Origin: Proteobacteria bacterium ST_bin12
GTDB lineage: Bacteria > Pseudomonadota > Gammaproteobacteria > Burkholderiales > Methylophilaceae
Reading direction: 5' to 3'
DNA length: 64,000 nt
Assembly: GCA_002083635.1 (NCBI GenBank)
Contig: MSXP01000005.1
Location: 407,595 to 471,594, forward strand
The notes beneath the pieces are model-generated. The model made no database searches. It worked only from the letters and a program-made list of their open reading frames with translations, and was not told where the DNA came from. Each line of letters begins with the position of its first letter. Positions within the stretch are counted from its first letter, which is position 1. A program made the translations under genes and the position numbers. Positions 25,703 through 34,231 of this stretch are shown here, piece by piece.

Positions 25703-26551
25703 ATGAATCCCATTTTAACTGAATCTGCTATGCCAACTTTAAGCAATAGCACAGCAAAAGTAACCGAACGATATGTGCATATTGAAGATGTAGGCATGCA
25801 ATTTGTCACCAAAAAAGGCACTTTTGAAGCGCTTAAAAATATTAACTTAAGCATCACTCAAGGCGAATTTTTATCGATTATCGGCCACTCAGGTTGCGGC
25901 AAATCAACTGTGCTTAATTTGATTGCAGGCTTATTGCAGCCCACCACTGGTCACTTGTTTTGTGCTGGCCGCGAAATTGCAGCGCCTGGCCCTGAACGTG
26001 CAGTGGTGTTTCAAAACCACTCATTATTGCCTTGGTTAAGCTGCTGTGAAAACGTGCATTTAGCGGTTGAGCGCGTGTTTGGCAGCGAATCAAAAGTACA
26101 ACAAGAGTCACGCACTTATGCAGCACTTGATTTGGTCGGATTAAGCCACGCGGTTGAAAAACGCCCCAATGAAATTTCTGGCGGCATGAAACAACGTGTG
26201 GGCATTGCCAGAGCACTCGCCATGGAACCTAAGGTTTTATTGTTAGATGAGCCATTTGGTGCGCTAGATGCATTAACCCGCGCTGGTTTGCAGGATGAGC
26301 TGATGCGCATTATGCAAAAATCAGGCGCAACGGCAGTGATGGTGACGCACGATGTGGATGAAGCCGTATTGCTATCCGACAAAATCGTGATGATGACCAA
26401 CGGCCCAAGTGCTGGCATTGGCGAGATTTTAGAGGTCGATTTGCCTTATCCACGCAAACGTTTAGAGCTAGCTGAGAACGTGCAATACAACCATCTGCGC
26501 TCTGTAGTATTGAAATTCTTATACGAACGTCATGCTAGAAAAGCGGCTTAA
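25703..26551 (+). CDS. nrtC: Nitrate ABC transporter ATP-binding protein
   Basis: A 282-residue ATPase that powers nitrate import. The start at 25703 has an AAGGA ribosome site; an in-frame ATG at 25661 would overlap nrtB and lacks support. Walker A is GHSGCGKST (61-69), followed by the Q-loop region QNHSLLPWLSC, signature SGGMKQRVGIA, Walker B VLLLDEPFGALD and switch His VTHDVDEA. It lacks the C-terminal NrtA-like domain found in cyanobacterial NrtC, so it resembles NrtD/NasD. Confidence 0.93.
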   Translation: MNPILTESAMPTLSNSTAKVTERYVHIEDVGMQFVTKKGTFEALKNINLSITQGEFLSIIGHSGCGKSTVLNLIAGLLQPTTGHLFCAGREIAAPGPERAVVFQNHSLLPWLSCCENVHLAVERVFGSESKVQQESRTYAALDLVGLSHAVEKRPNEISGGMKQRVGIARALAMEPKVLLLDEPFGALDALTRAGLQDELMRIMQKSGATAVMVTHDVDEAVLLSDKIVMMTNGPSAGIGEILEVDLPYPRKRLELAENVQYNHLRSVVLKFLYERHARKAA

Positions 26552-26600
26552 GGCAAAACTTAACCCTATTTTTAATCCATTTTTATTAGAGATATCTACA

Positions 26601-28007
26601 ATGAAAAAGACGCATTTTTTAAAATTGAATGTATTAACCATTAACTTATGTGTGGCGCTAGCGGGCATTGCTGGCAGCGCTTATGCAGAAGAACCTGCAC
26701 TGGAACTTGAAGAAGAATATACATTTTTAGATGCTATTAAAGATGGCAAAAACTTAACCAATTTTAGATTACGCTATGAGCATGTTACCCAAGATGGATT
26801 AGCCGCCGCGCCTGTGGCGAATAGGGAGCTGAGAGATGCTGAAGGCGTTACATTGCGTAGTTTGGTGGGATGGCAAACTGCGCCGTTTAATAATTTTAGT
26901 TTTGCTGGGCAATTAATTGGCGTGACCAAATTTGTTGATAACTTTAATGACCGCAAAAATAATAGGACAGAGCTTGATAAAGCACGTTATGCCGTTATTG
27001 TTGACCCTAATCATTTTGATATTAATCAATTGTATGTGGACTGGACTGGCATTAAAAACACCCGCGTACGTTTAGGCCGCCAACAGACAATTTTAGATAA
27101 CTCTCGCTTCATTGGCGATATCGCCTTTAGGCAGGTGATGCAAGTTTTTGATGGCGTTTCAATTCTGAATAAATCAATCCCAGAAACGGAAGTGTTTTTA
27201 GCACATTATGAGCAAGTCACCCAAATTACAACATCTCAGCGCGATGGTGATTTAGAAATTCTAAACGTTAAATATCGAATCTCTCCTACCGAATATTTAG
27301 TGGGTTATGGCTACCTTTCAAATTTTGATGATTTAGGATTTGGTAATGGTTGGTTTGGCGCAGGCACTCTGAACAATAACGGGCGCCCAAATTTAACTGC
27401 AGATCAATCTAACAAAACGTTTGGCTTACGTTTAGATGGCATACACCCGTTTAATCCTAATCTACGCGCTTTATATTCTGCCGAATATGCCAAACAAACG
27501 GATTACGCAGATGGCGATAGCCGCATTGATGCACACTATGCCAAGCTTGGCGGCGGTGTGGGTATCGATAACTTTAGTATTCGTCTCGATCATGAAGTGT
27601 TATCCAGCAACGATAACGAGTTTGCCTTTCAAACACCTTACGGTACCAATCACCTGTTCCAAGGTTGGGTTGATCGCTTTTTGGTCACACCTAGATCAGG
27701 TATTGCCGATACATTTTTAACAGCCACTTATAAATATGGTGATTTTCTGTTTTTTGCTGATTATCACATCATTAACTCAGATGAAGATTTTAATACAGTA
27801 GGCGGCGGCGCGCGCACCAACGGCAACACCTATGGTAAAGAGTGGAATGCCTCGGTTACTTATAACGTGAACAACCACTTTTGGACCAAGCTTGAATATG
27901 GAAATTATAAAGAAAGTGATCAATATCAAGCCACTGCTACCACCTCTCAAGCTGCCCGAATTCGGGATAGCGGCAGACTGTGGCTAACGGCGATGTACAC
28001 GTTTTAA
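26601..28007 (+). CDS. Outer-membrane porin, alginate-export-like family
   Basis: A 468-residue protein. The start at 26601 (MKKTHFLKLN) gives a signal peptide ending SAYA at residue 29; the longer frame from 26532 overlaps nrtC. The mature part has alternating beta-strand patterns, an FRLRYEHV opening, VRLGRQQTILDNSRFIGD and a terminal aromatic (LTAMYTF) typical of beta-barrels. The family includes AlgE-like anion channels. Its place directly after nrtC suggests an outer-membrane entry for nitrate (inference). Confidence 0.8.
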   Translation: MKKTHFLKLNVLTINLCVALAGIAGSAYAEEPALELEEEYTFLDAIKDGKNLTNFRLRYEHVTQDGLAAAPVANRELRDAEGVTLRSLVGWQTAPFNNFSFAGQLIGVTKFVDNFNDRKNNRTELDKARYAVIVDPNHFDINQLYVDWTGIKNTRVRLGRQQTILDNSRFIGDIAFRQVMQVFDGVSILNKSIPETEVFLAHYEQVTQITTSQRDGDLEILNVKYRISPTEYLVGYGYLSNFDDLGFGNGWFGAGTLNNNGRPNLTADQSNKTFGLRLDGIHPFNPNLRALYSAEYAKQTDYADGDSRIDAHYAKLGGGVGIDNFSIRLDHEVLSSNDNEFAFQTPYGTNHLFQGWVDRFLVTPRSGIADTFLTATYKYGDFLFFADYHIINSDEDFNTVGGGARTNGNTYGKEWNASVTYNVNNHFWTKLEYGNYKESDQYQATATTSQAARIRDSGRLWLTAMYTF

Positions 28008-28137
28008 TTGCGCATTCTGACGTAATAATCACGCACCGTTCCAATTCACTTAAATGATACTTCCAAATTTTACGCGCTTATTTTGTGTATAAAAAGGTCT
28101 TGAATTTAGCAAGCCTATGTATTTAAACATTTTTAAT

Positions 28138-28152
28138 TGGCATATACATTGC
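28138..28152 (+). promoter_or_regulatory. Sigma-54 (RpoN) promoter for nirB
   Basis: TGGCATATACATTGC fits the TGGCA / TTGC blocks with correct GG/GC spacing. The predicted start is near 28164, leaving a 43-base leader before nirB. A clear NtrC site was not found upstream; ACGCGCTTATTTTGTGT near 28071-28087 is only a weak resemblance. Confidence 0.5.
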
Positions 28153-28206
28153 CTATTAAATGGGGTTAATTCGTCATCCGCACTTTAATATATTAAGTAA
28201 AAAATT

Positions 28207-30648
28207 ATGCAAAAAATGAAATTAGTCGTAGTTGGTAATGGCATGGCTGGCATGCGTGTAGTAGAAGAACTGCTAAAAATCGCGCCTGACATTTACGATA
28301 TTACCGTGTTTGGCGACGAGCCCTACACCAACTATAACCGCATTATGCTTTCGCCTGTTTTAGCGAACGAGCAAACCATTAACGACATTATTTTAAACAC
28401 GCGTGAATGGTACGCCGAAAACAATATCACGCTCTATACGAGTGCGCGCATCAATAAAGTCGACCGTAAAAATCGCATTGTTTATGCAGAAGATGGTACC
28501 AGTGCAGAATATGACCGCCTATTACTGTCAACAGGGTCAAAACCATTTATGTTGCCAATTGCAGGTGCCGATTTAAATGGCGTGATTGGTTACCGCGATA
28601 TTAAAGATACCAATGACATGATTGATGCGGCAAAAACCCATAAGCATGCCGTTATTATTGGTGGCGGTTTACTTGGGCTTGAGGCAGCTAATGGCTTGAA
28701 GATTCAAGGCATGGACGTTACCGTAATTCATCGCAACGAATGGCTGTTAGAAAGACAATTAGATAAAACTGCAGGGAAAATGTTGCAAAAGAGCTTAGAG
28801 GCTAAAGGCCTTAAGTTTCAATTAAAACAAAACACCAAAGAACTGACTGGTGAAAATGGTCGCGTGACCGCCATTCACTTTACCGATGGCACGCAAATAC
28901 CAGCAGATTTAGTGGTGATGGCTGTCGGGATTCGCCCGAATTTCGCGCTAGCAGAATCAGCAGGTATTTATTGTAACAAAGGGATCGTAGTCAACGATAC
29001 GATGCAAACTTATGACCCACGCGTTTACGCGGTTGGCGAATGTGTTGCACATCGCGGCATCTCATATGGCTTGGTTGCGCCATTATTTGAAATGGCAAAA
29101 GTCTGCGCTACGCATTTAGCCAATTTTGGTATCGGCTCCTATAAAGGCTCTGTTACTTCAACCAAATTAAAAGTAACGGGTATTGATTTATTTAGTGCAG
29201 GCGATTTTAGAAGCCCAATTGAAGCGGCCGATGAAGAGCGCGAAGAAATTGTTTTACACGACGCGGTTGGCGGGGTTTACAAAAAACTCGTTATCAAAAA
29301 TGACAAAATCATTGGCAGCGTGCTGTATGGCGACACTGCAGATGGCGCATGGTATTTCCAAATGCTACGCGATGCAAAACCGATTCATGAAATCCGCGAT
29401 TCTTTGATGTTTGGTCAAGATAGCTTGGGCAACACAGGCCATCAAGGCCATGACAAAGCCGCCGCCATGACCAACGAAATGGAAGTATGCGGCTGTAATG
29501 GCGTGTGTAAAGGCACCATTGTTAAGGCGATTCAAGACCAAGGTTTATTTACGATTGATGATGTCAAAAAACAAACCAAAGCAGGCTCTAGCTGCGGCAG
29601 TTGCGTGGGCTTAGTTGAGCAAATTTTAGCGTCAACTTTAGGCGGCGGATACGCTCCACCAAGTACTAGCAAAGCCATTTGTGGTTGTTCTGATAAAAAT
29701 CATGAAGAAGTGCGAGCAGAAATTCGCACACACAAATACCTGAATATTCCAGATGCCATGAAAGGCATGGGTTGGCGCACTCCTAACGGTTGTGCGACTT
29801 GCCGCCCTGCACTGAACTATTACTTGCTTTCTACTTGGCCACACGAGGCAGTGGACGATCCGCAATCGCGCTTTATTAACGAACGCGTGCATGCCAATAT
29901 TCAAAAAGACGGTACTTATTCCGTTATCCCGCGTATGTATGGCGGCGTAACGTCGCCTGACCAATTACGCAAAATTGCCGATGTGGCTGATAAATATGCG
30001 GTGCCAATGGTGAAAGTAACTGGCGGCCAGCGTATTGACTTGTTAGGCGTAAAAAAAGAAGACTTGGTCGGCATGTGGAAAGACTTAGATATGCCTTCTG
30101 GCTACGCTTATGCCAAAGGTATTCGTACCGTTAAAACTTGTGTGGGTTCTGAATTCTGCCGTTTTGGTACGCAAAATTCCACCCAAATGGGTATCGATAT
30201 CGAAAAAGCATTTGACCATATGTGGGCACCGCATAAAGTGAAATTTGCGGTTTCGGGTTGCCCAAGGAACTGTGCTGAATCGGGCATTAAAGACGTGGGT
30301 ATTATCGGCGTGGATTCTGGCTGGGAGATTTATGTGGGCGGCAACGGCGGCATCAAAACAGAAGTGGCGCAATTCTTATGCAAGGTCAAAACCTCTGACG
30401 AAGTGCTTGAATATTCCGGCGCATTTATTCAAATCTACCGCGAAGAGGCGCGTTACCTAGACCGCACCGTACATTGGATTGAGCGCGTTGGTTTGGAATA
30501 TGTGAAACAACGTGTGCTAGAAGATCATGAAGGCCGCAAGGCCGCATATGAACGTTTGCTTTATGCGCTGCAAGGTGCAATTGAGCCTTGGTCTGAGCGC
30601 GTGCAAAAAAGTGCACTTCAAAAAGAGTTTGAGACGATTACCGTTTAA
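28207..30648 (+). CDS. nirB: Assimilatory nitrite reductase NAD(P)H, large subunit
   Basis: Reduces nitrite to ammonium in the cytoplasm with FAD, Fe-S and sirohaem. The 813 residues run as follows: FAD/NAD(P)-binding oxidoreductase (VVGNGMAGMRVVEEL at the start, a second GGGLLGLEAA), a Bfd-like [2Fe-2S] segment (Cys428, 430, 463, 466), then sulfite/nitrite reductase domains. The [4Fe-4S]-sirohaem ligands are Cys645, Cys651, Cys685 and Cys689. With nirD downstream it makes the complete enzyme. A second Cys-rich stretch (CGC, then NGCATCRP) lies between the Bfd and reductase parts. Confidence 0.95.
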   Translation: MQKMKLVVVGNGMAGMRVVEELLKIAPDIYDITVFGDEPYTNYNRIMLSPVLANEQTINDIILNTREWYAENNITLYTSARINKVDRKNRIVYAEDGTSAEYDRLLLSTGSKPFMLPIAGADLNGVIGYRDIKDTNDMIDAAKTHKHAVIIGGGLLGLEAANGLKIQGMDVTVIHRNEWLLERQLDKTAGKMLQKSLEAKGLKFQLKQNTKELTGENGRVTAIHFTDGTQIPADLVVMAVGIRPNFALAESAGIYCNKGIVVNDTMQTYDPRVYAVGECVAHRGISYGLVAPLFEMAKVCATHLANFGIGSYKGSVTSTKLKVTGIDLFSAGDFRSPIEAADEEREEIVLHDAVGGVYKKLVIKNDKIIGSVLYGDTADGAWYFQMLRDAKPIHEIRDSLMFGQDSLGNTGHQGHDKAAAMTNEMEVCGCNGVCKGTIVKAIQDQGLFTIDDVKKQTKAGSSCGSCVGLVEQILASTLGGGYAPPSTSKAICGCSDKNHEEVRAEIRTHKYLNIPDAMKGMGWRTPNGCATCRPALNYYLLSTWPHEAVDDPQSRFINERVHANIQKDGTYSVIPRMYGGVTSPDQLRKIADVADKYAVPMVKVTGGQRIDLLGVKKEDLVGMWKDLDMPSGYAYAKGIRTVKTCVGSEFCRFGTQNSTQMGIDIEKAFDHMWAPHKVKFAVSGCPRNCAESGIKDVGIIGVDSGWEIYVGGNGGIKTEVAQFLCKVKTSDEVLEYSGAFIQIYREEARYLDRTVHWIERVGLEYVKQRVLEDHEGRKAAYERLLYALQGAIEPWSERVQKSALQKEFETITV

Positions 30649-30667
30649 ACAACGCACCGTAAATAAT

Positions 30668-30717
30668 ACTTAACGCTTAAAAACACCTGAAAATTCCGCA
30701 TTTTTATAGCGTTAAGT
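30668..30717. repeat. Inverted repeat between nirB and narK
   Basis: ACTTAACGCT (30668-30677) and AGCGTTAAGT (30708-30717) are perfect arms 30 bases apart. The T5 lies before, not after, the second arm, so it is not a standard terminator. It belongs to the ACTTAAC-type motifs found at several gene ends here. Confidence 0.45.
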
Positions 30718-30744
30718 CTGATGATTTATCTTTAGGAATTACCC

Positions 30745-31957
30745 ATGAAAAGCAGTTTTTGGAAAGCAGGACACACACCAACCTTACTATCGTCATTTTT
30801 GTACTTTGATTTAAGCTTTATGGTGTGGGTTTTATTGGGCCCACTGGCGGTACAAATTGCCACCGATTTGAATTTAACACCTGCCCAAAAAGGCTTGATG
30901 GTAGCGACACCTGTCTTAGCTGGCGCCTTGCTACGTATCGTAATGGGCGTATTGGTTGATCAAATCAAACCTAAAAACGCAGGCACTATTGGCCAGATTA
31001 TTGTCATCGCCAGCTTGTTAATTGCTTGGTTGCACGGCTTGCAAACCTTTCAACATACGTTGATGCTAGGTATTGGTTTGGGATTTGCAGGCGCTGCATT
31101 CGCGGTTGCATTGCCGCTTGCTTCGCGCTGGTATCCGCCAGAACACCAAGGCACGGCCTTAGGCATTGCTGGTGCTGGCAACTCTGGCACTGTGTTTGCC
31201 GCTTTATTTGCGCCAAGTTTGGCTTGTGGCTTATGGCTGGAATAATGTGTTTGGCTTGGCTTTAATTCCGCTAGGTGTTGCCTTTGCCATCTATTTAATA
31301 TTTGCAAAAGATAGCCCAGAAACGCCTGCTGCGAAATCGCTTAGTCAATACATGGCGATATTAAAAGACAAAGACGCTTGGTGGTTTATGTTCTTTTACA
31401 GCGTGACTTTTGGCGGTTTTGTTGGCTTAGCATCATCACTCACCATTTACTTTAACGATTTATACAGTCTTGGCCCTGTGGTTGCTGGTTATTGCACCGC
31501 GGCTTGCGTATTTGCAGGCTCATTGGTACGCCCAGTCGGTGGCATGATTGCAGACCGCATTGGCGGCATTCGCACTCTACTCACCATGTATGGAATTGCA
31601 ACTTTATTGTTAATCATCATGAGCTTTGGCCAACCCACTTATCAACTAGCGTTAGCGATTATTATCCCTGTGATGGCGGTATTAGGTATGGGTAACGGCG
31701 CAGTTTTCCAACTGGTACCGCAACGCTTTCGCAAAGAAATCGGCGTGATGACGGGTTTAGTAGGCATGGCTGGTGGTGTAGGTGGCTTTTACTTGGCGGC
31801 AAGCTTGGGCTATATCAAACAGACAACGGGTAATTACCAAATTGGTATTTTGATTTTTGCGGGCTTGGCCTTATTGGCGATGATTGGTTTAAGTGGCGTA
31901 AAAACGCGCTGGAGAACCACTTGGGGCAGCGCTGTAAACACCGCCGCCAAAGTATAA
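30745..31957 (+). pseudogene. narK: Nitrate/nitrite MFS transporter NarK, frameshifted
   Basis: Two frames together make one NarK-type carrier of about 403 residues, the normal length. Frame one (30745-31245) carries the first five or so helices with GTALGIAGAGNSGTV. Frame two, in a different phase, resumes at VAYGWNNVFGLALIPLG and carries the rest, including GLVGMAGGVGGF. Removing one T at 31224/31225 (GGCTTGTGGC) restores a continuous ...APSLA-VAYGWNN... reading. No slippery heptamer is present, so programmed shifting is unlikely. It is either a recent natural inactivation or a base-calling error. Codon use and conservation elsewhere look intact, arguing for a recent event. Confidence 0.85.
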
Positions 31958-31994
31958 TTGAAGATTATTTCATACATTTTTAGGATTAAGTATC

Positions 31995-32156
31995 ATGCCT
32001 TTCAAAATCATTATGTGTTTAATTTCATTTGCCTGCGCCAGCTTGATTGTATTCGGTGTATTTTTAGATAACCCTAAATACTGGCCGATTTTAGATATTG
32101 GGCTATTTATTTTCTTAAGTTTAAATGGTTGGTTTTGGTTTAAATCAAAACCATAA
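31995..32156 (+). CDS. 53-aa two-helix membrane protein in the nitrate cluster
   Basis: ATG 31995 to TAA 32156 encodes MPFKIIMCLISFACASLIVFG..., with two hydrophobic segments (~4-21 and ~32-48) joined by a short polar loop (DNPKYWP) and a basic tail (FKSKP). A TTTTTAGGATT ribosome site lies about nine bases upstream. It fits between narK and the phosphatase/kinase gene, 18 bases before the latter. I recognise no family; a membrane partner of NarK or of the kinase is possible (inference). Confidence 0.6.
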   Translation: MPFKIIMCLISFACASLIVFGVFLDNPKYWPILDIGLFIFLSLNGWFWFKSKP

Positions 32157-32174
32157 ACGCTTCACACATTCCTG

Positions 32175-33869
32175 ATGTTTCTCAATTTTGAAATAGGTCA
32201 ATCCAGCCTAACAGGCCCGCGTGAGCGTAACGAAGATTACGTTGGCGTGGTCACCCCTATAAATGAGCAGCTCAGCATTAAAGGCTCACTTATTGCAATA
32301 GCCGATGGCGTCAGTGGTAACGCAGGCGGCGGCGAAGCATCTGAGATGACCATCCGCAATATTTCAACGGATTACTATGCCACACCCGACACTTGGGAAC
32401 CATCTACCGCGCTAGATAAAGTGATTTCAGCTGCTAACCGCTGGTTGATTTCACAAGCCAACGCCAATCGCGATTTGGCAGGCATGGCGACTACGCTTTC
32501 ATTGCTTATTTTGCGTGGGCAGCGCTATTATTTGGCGCATGTGGGCGATACGCGCATTTATTTATTGCGCGATAATATATTAACGCAGCTGACGACAGAC
32601 CATGTATGGGACAGACCAGATATGCGTCATGTGTTGAAACGTGCCGTTGGTTTGGATGCACATTTATCCGTAGATTTGGCGGATGGCGCGCTGCAAGTGG
32701 GCGATATTTTTGCCTTAATGACCGACGGTGTTTGGGAAACCTTAGGCGAAAAATCCATTCATGAAGGCTTAAAAAAATTCGATAACGTGCAGATGATTGC
32801 CGACCATCTGACTAAAACCGCCGTACAGCAACAATCTGGCGATAACTCAACCGCTGTTGTGGTTAAAATCACCAAATTGGGCGATGACAGTTTAAGTGAG
32901 CGCATTGCAGGTGGAAAACATCTGGCCTTGCCACACAAATTATCAATCGGTGAATCAATTGATGATTTTACCGTTGAAGATATTTTGCACGAATCACGCG
33001 CAAGTCTTTTGTATAAAGTGCGCCAAAACATTACCAAACAGCTATTTGTATTAAAAACCTTACAGCCCACACTCACTAGCGACATTGAAAGCTGTAATGG
33101 CTTGCTGAATGAAGAGTGGCTGGGCAAACGTGTGGTGTCGCAATATGTGCCGCAAGTGCTTACACTATCTCTGGAAAATCGTAGCAAACTATACTTTGTG
33201 ATGAGCTGGCATGAAGGCGCCACTTTGCAGCAGCGTCTAGACAATGGCCATTATTTTACGGTAGCAGGCACCGCTAAAATCGGCATGGATATCATGCGCG
33301 GCATAGGCGCACTGCACCGCCTTAATATCATCCACCGCGATATCAAGCCCGCTAATATCCATCAAGCCAGCGACCAACGCCTGCGTATTTTAGACCTTGG
33401 CGTAGCCTTAAGTACGGGCGCCGAAATGATAGGCGCCACGCAAAACCCAGGCACGCCGAGTTTTATGGCGCCTGAATTGTTTGAGGGTGCTGTTGCAAAC
33501 GCACAAACCGATATTTATGCGACTGGTGTTACGCTGTACCATTTACTAACGCGTAAATATCCCTATGGCGAAGTAGAGCCGTTTCAGCATCCTAAGTTTG
33601 GCACGCCAACCCCGCTGACACGCTACAGGCCTGATATTCCCTTTTGGTTAGAAAATATCATCCTAAAAGCCGTTGCGCGCGACCCTAAAATGCGTTTTGA
33701 AACAGCTGAAGAAATGTTGTTAGCGTTAGAGCATGGCGAGCTTAAACCACTGTTAGCGCCTGCACGCACGCCGTTAATCGCGCGGGCAAGATTAGTTAAG
33801 TGGCAGTGGATTGCTATATTTTCTTTTATAATCAATATATTGTTGATTTATTTATTACTAGTATCGTAA
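32175..33869 (+). CDS. Fused PP2C phosphatase / Ser-Thr protein kinase, membrane-anchored
   Basis: A 564-residue bifunctional signalling protein. Residues ~1-235 form a PP2C phosphatase with the metal-binding RERNEDYVG, IADGVSGNAGGGEAS, HVGDTR, MTDGVWE and SGDNSTAVV motifs. Residues ~260-520 form a protein kinase with VLKTL (ATP-site Lys), HRDIKPAN (catalytic Asp389), DLG (Asp407) in place of DFG, and GTPSFMAPE. A C-terminal membrane helix (last ~22 residues) anchors it. Fusions of this type are known beside nitrate assimilation genes but their substrate is not established. The neighbours narK, nirD and nasA are the obvious candidates. Confidence 0.9.
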   Translation: MFLNFEIGQSSLTGPRERNEDYVGVVTPINEQLSIKGSLIAIADGVSGNAGGGEASEMTIRNISTDYYATPDTWEPSTALDKVISAANRWLISQANANRDLAGMATTLSLLILRGQRYYLAHVGDTRIYLLRDNILTQLTTDHVWDRPDMRHVLKRAVGLDAHLSVDLADGALQVGDIFALMTDGVWETLGEKSIHEGLKKFDNVQMIADHLTKTAVQQQSGDNSTAVVVKITKLGDDSLSERIAGGKHLALPHKLSIGESIDDFTVEDILHESRASLLYKVRQNITKQLFVLKTLQPTLTSDIESCNGLLNEEWLGKRVVSQYVPQVLTLSLENRSKLYFVMSWHEGATLQQRLDNGHYFTVAGTAKIGMDIMRGIGALHRLNIIHRDIKPANIHQASDQRLRILDLGVALSTGAEMIGATQNPGTPSFMAPELFEGAVANAQTDIYATGVTLYHLLTRKYPYGEVEPFQHPKFGTPTPLTRYRPDIPFWLENIILKAVARDPKMRFETAEEMLLALEHGELKPLLAPARTPLIARARLVKWQWIAIFSFIINILLIYLLLVS

Positions 33870-33879
33870 AGGTTACAAG

Positions 33880-34212
33880 ATGAGCAACTGGGTTAAGGTA
33901 GCGCCGTTTGATGAAATCCCTAAATTAGGCGCACGCGTGGTGCGCACAAAAGATAGCGAGCAAAAAGAATTCGATATCGGCGTGTTCCGCACTGAAGATG
34001 ACCGTATTTTTGCCATTAATAACAGCTGCCCGCACAAAGGTGGACCTTTATCGCAAGGTATTGTGTATGGCGATAAAGTCGCTTGCCCATTGCATTCTTG
34101 GAAAATCAGTTTGGTAGATGGCAAGGCCGAAGAGCCAGACGTGGGCGAAACCGCCTGTTTTAATACCAAGGTAGAAGATGGTTTTGTGTATTTAGAATTA
34201 AAAAACAAGTAA
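33880..34212 (+). CDS. nirD: Nitrite reductase NAD(P)H small subunit
   Basis: A 110-residue Rieske-fold partner of NirB. The Rieske-type sequence is CPHKGGPLSQG and CPLHSWKI, so Cys and His ligands are present (some NirD proteins lack them). ATG follows AAAGGTTACAAG, ten bases after the kinase stop. It is separated from nirB by narK, the small membrane peptide and the kinase, but remains in the same direction. Confidence 0.92.
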   Translation: MSNWVKVAPFDEIPKLGARVVRTKDSEQKEFDIGVFRTEDDRIFAINNSCPHKGGPLSQGIVYGDKVACPLHSWKISLVDGKAEEPDVGETACFNTKVEDGFVYLELKNK

Positions 34213-34231
34213 GACTAAAAAGACGAGTCAA

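Noticed and set aside
30745..31957. narK as two separate half-size transporter genes or a programmed frameshift
   Set aside because: The halves join into one standard carrier by removing one T, the second frame has no ribosome site at a sensible start, and no slippery heptamer is present.
32759..33244. 161-codon frame on the minus strand opposite the PP2C-kinase gene
   Set aside because: Low-complexity Cys/Ser-rich product with no family resemblance, fully inside a well-supported gene on the other strand.
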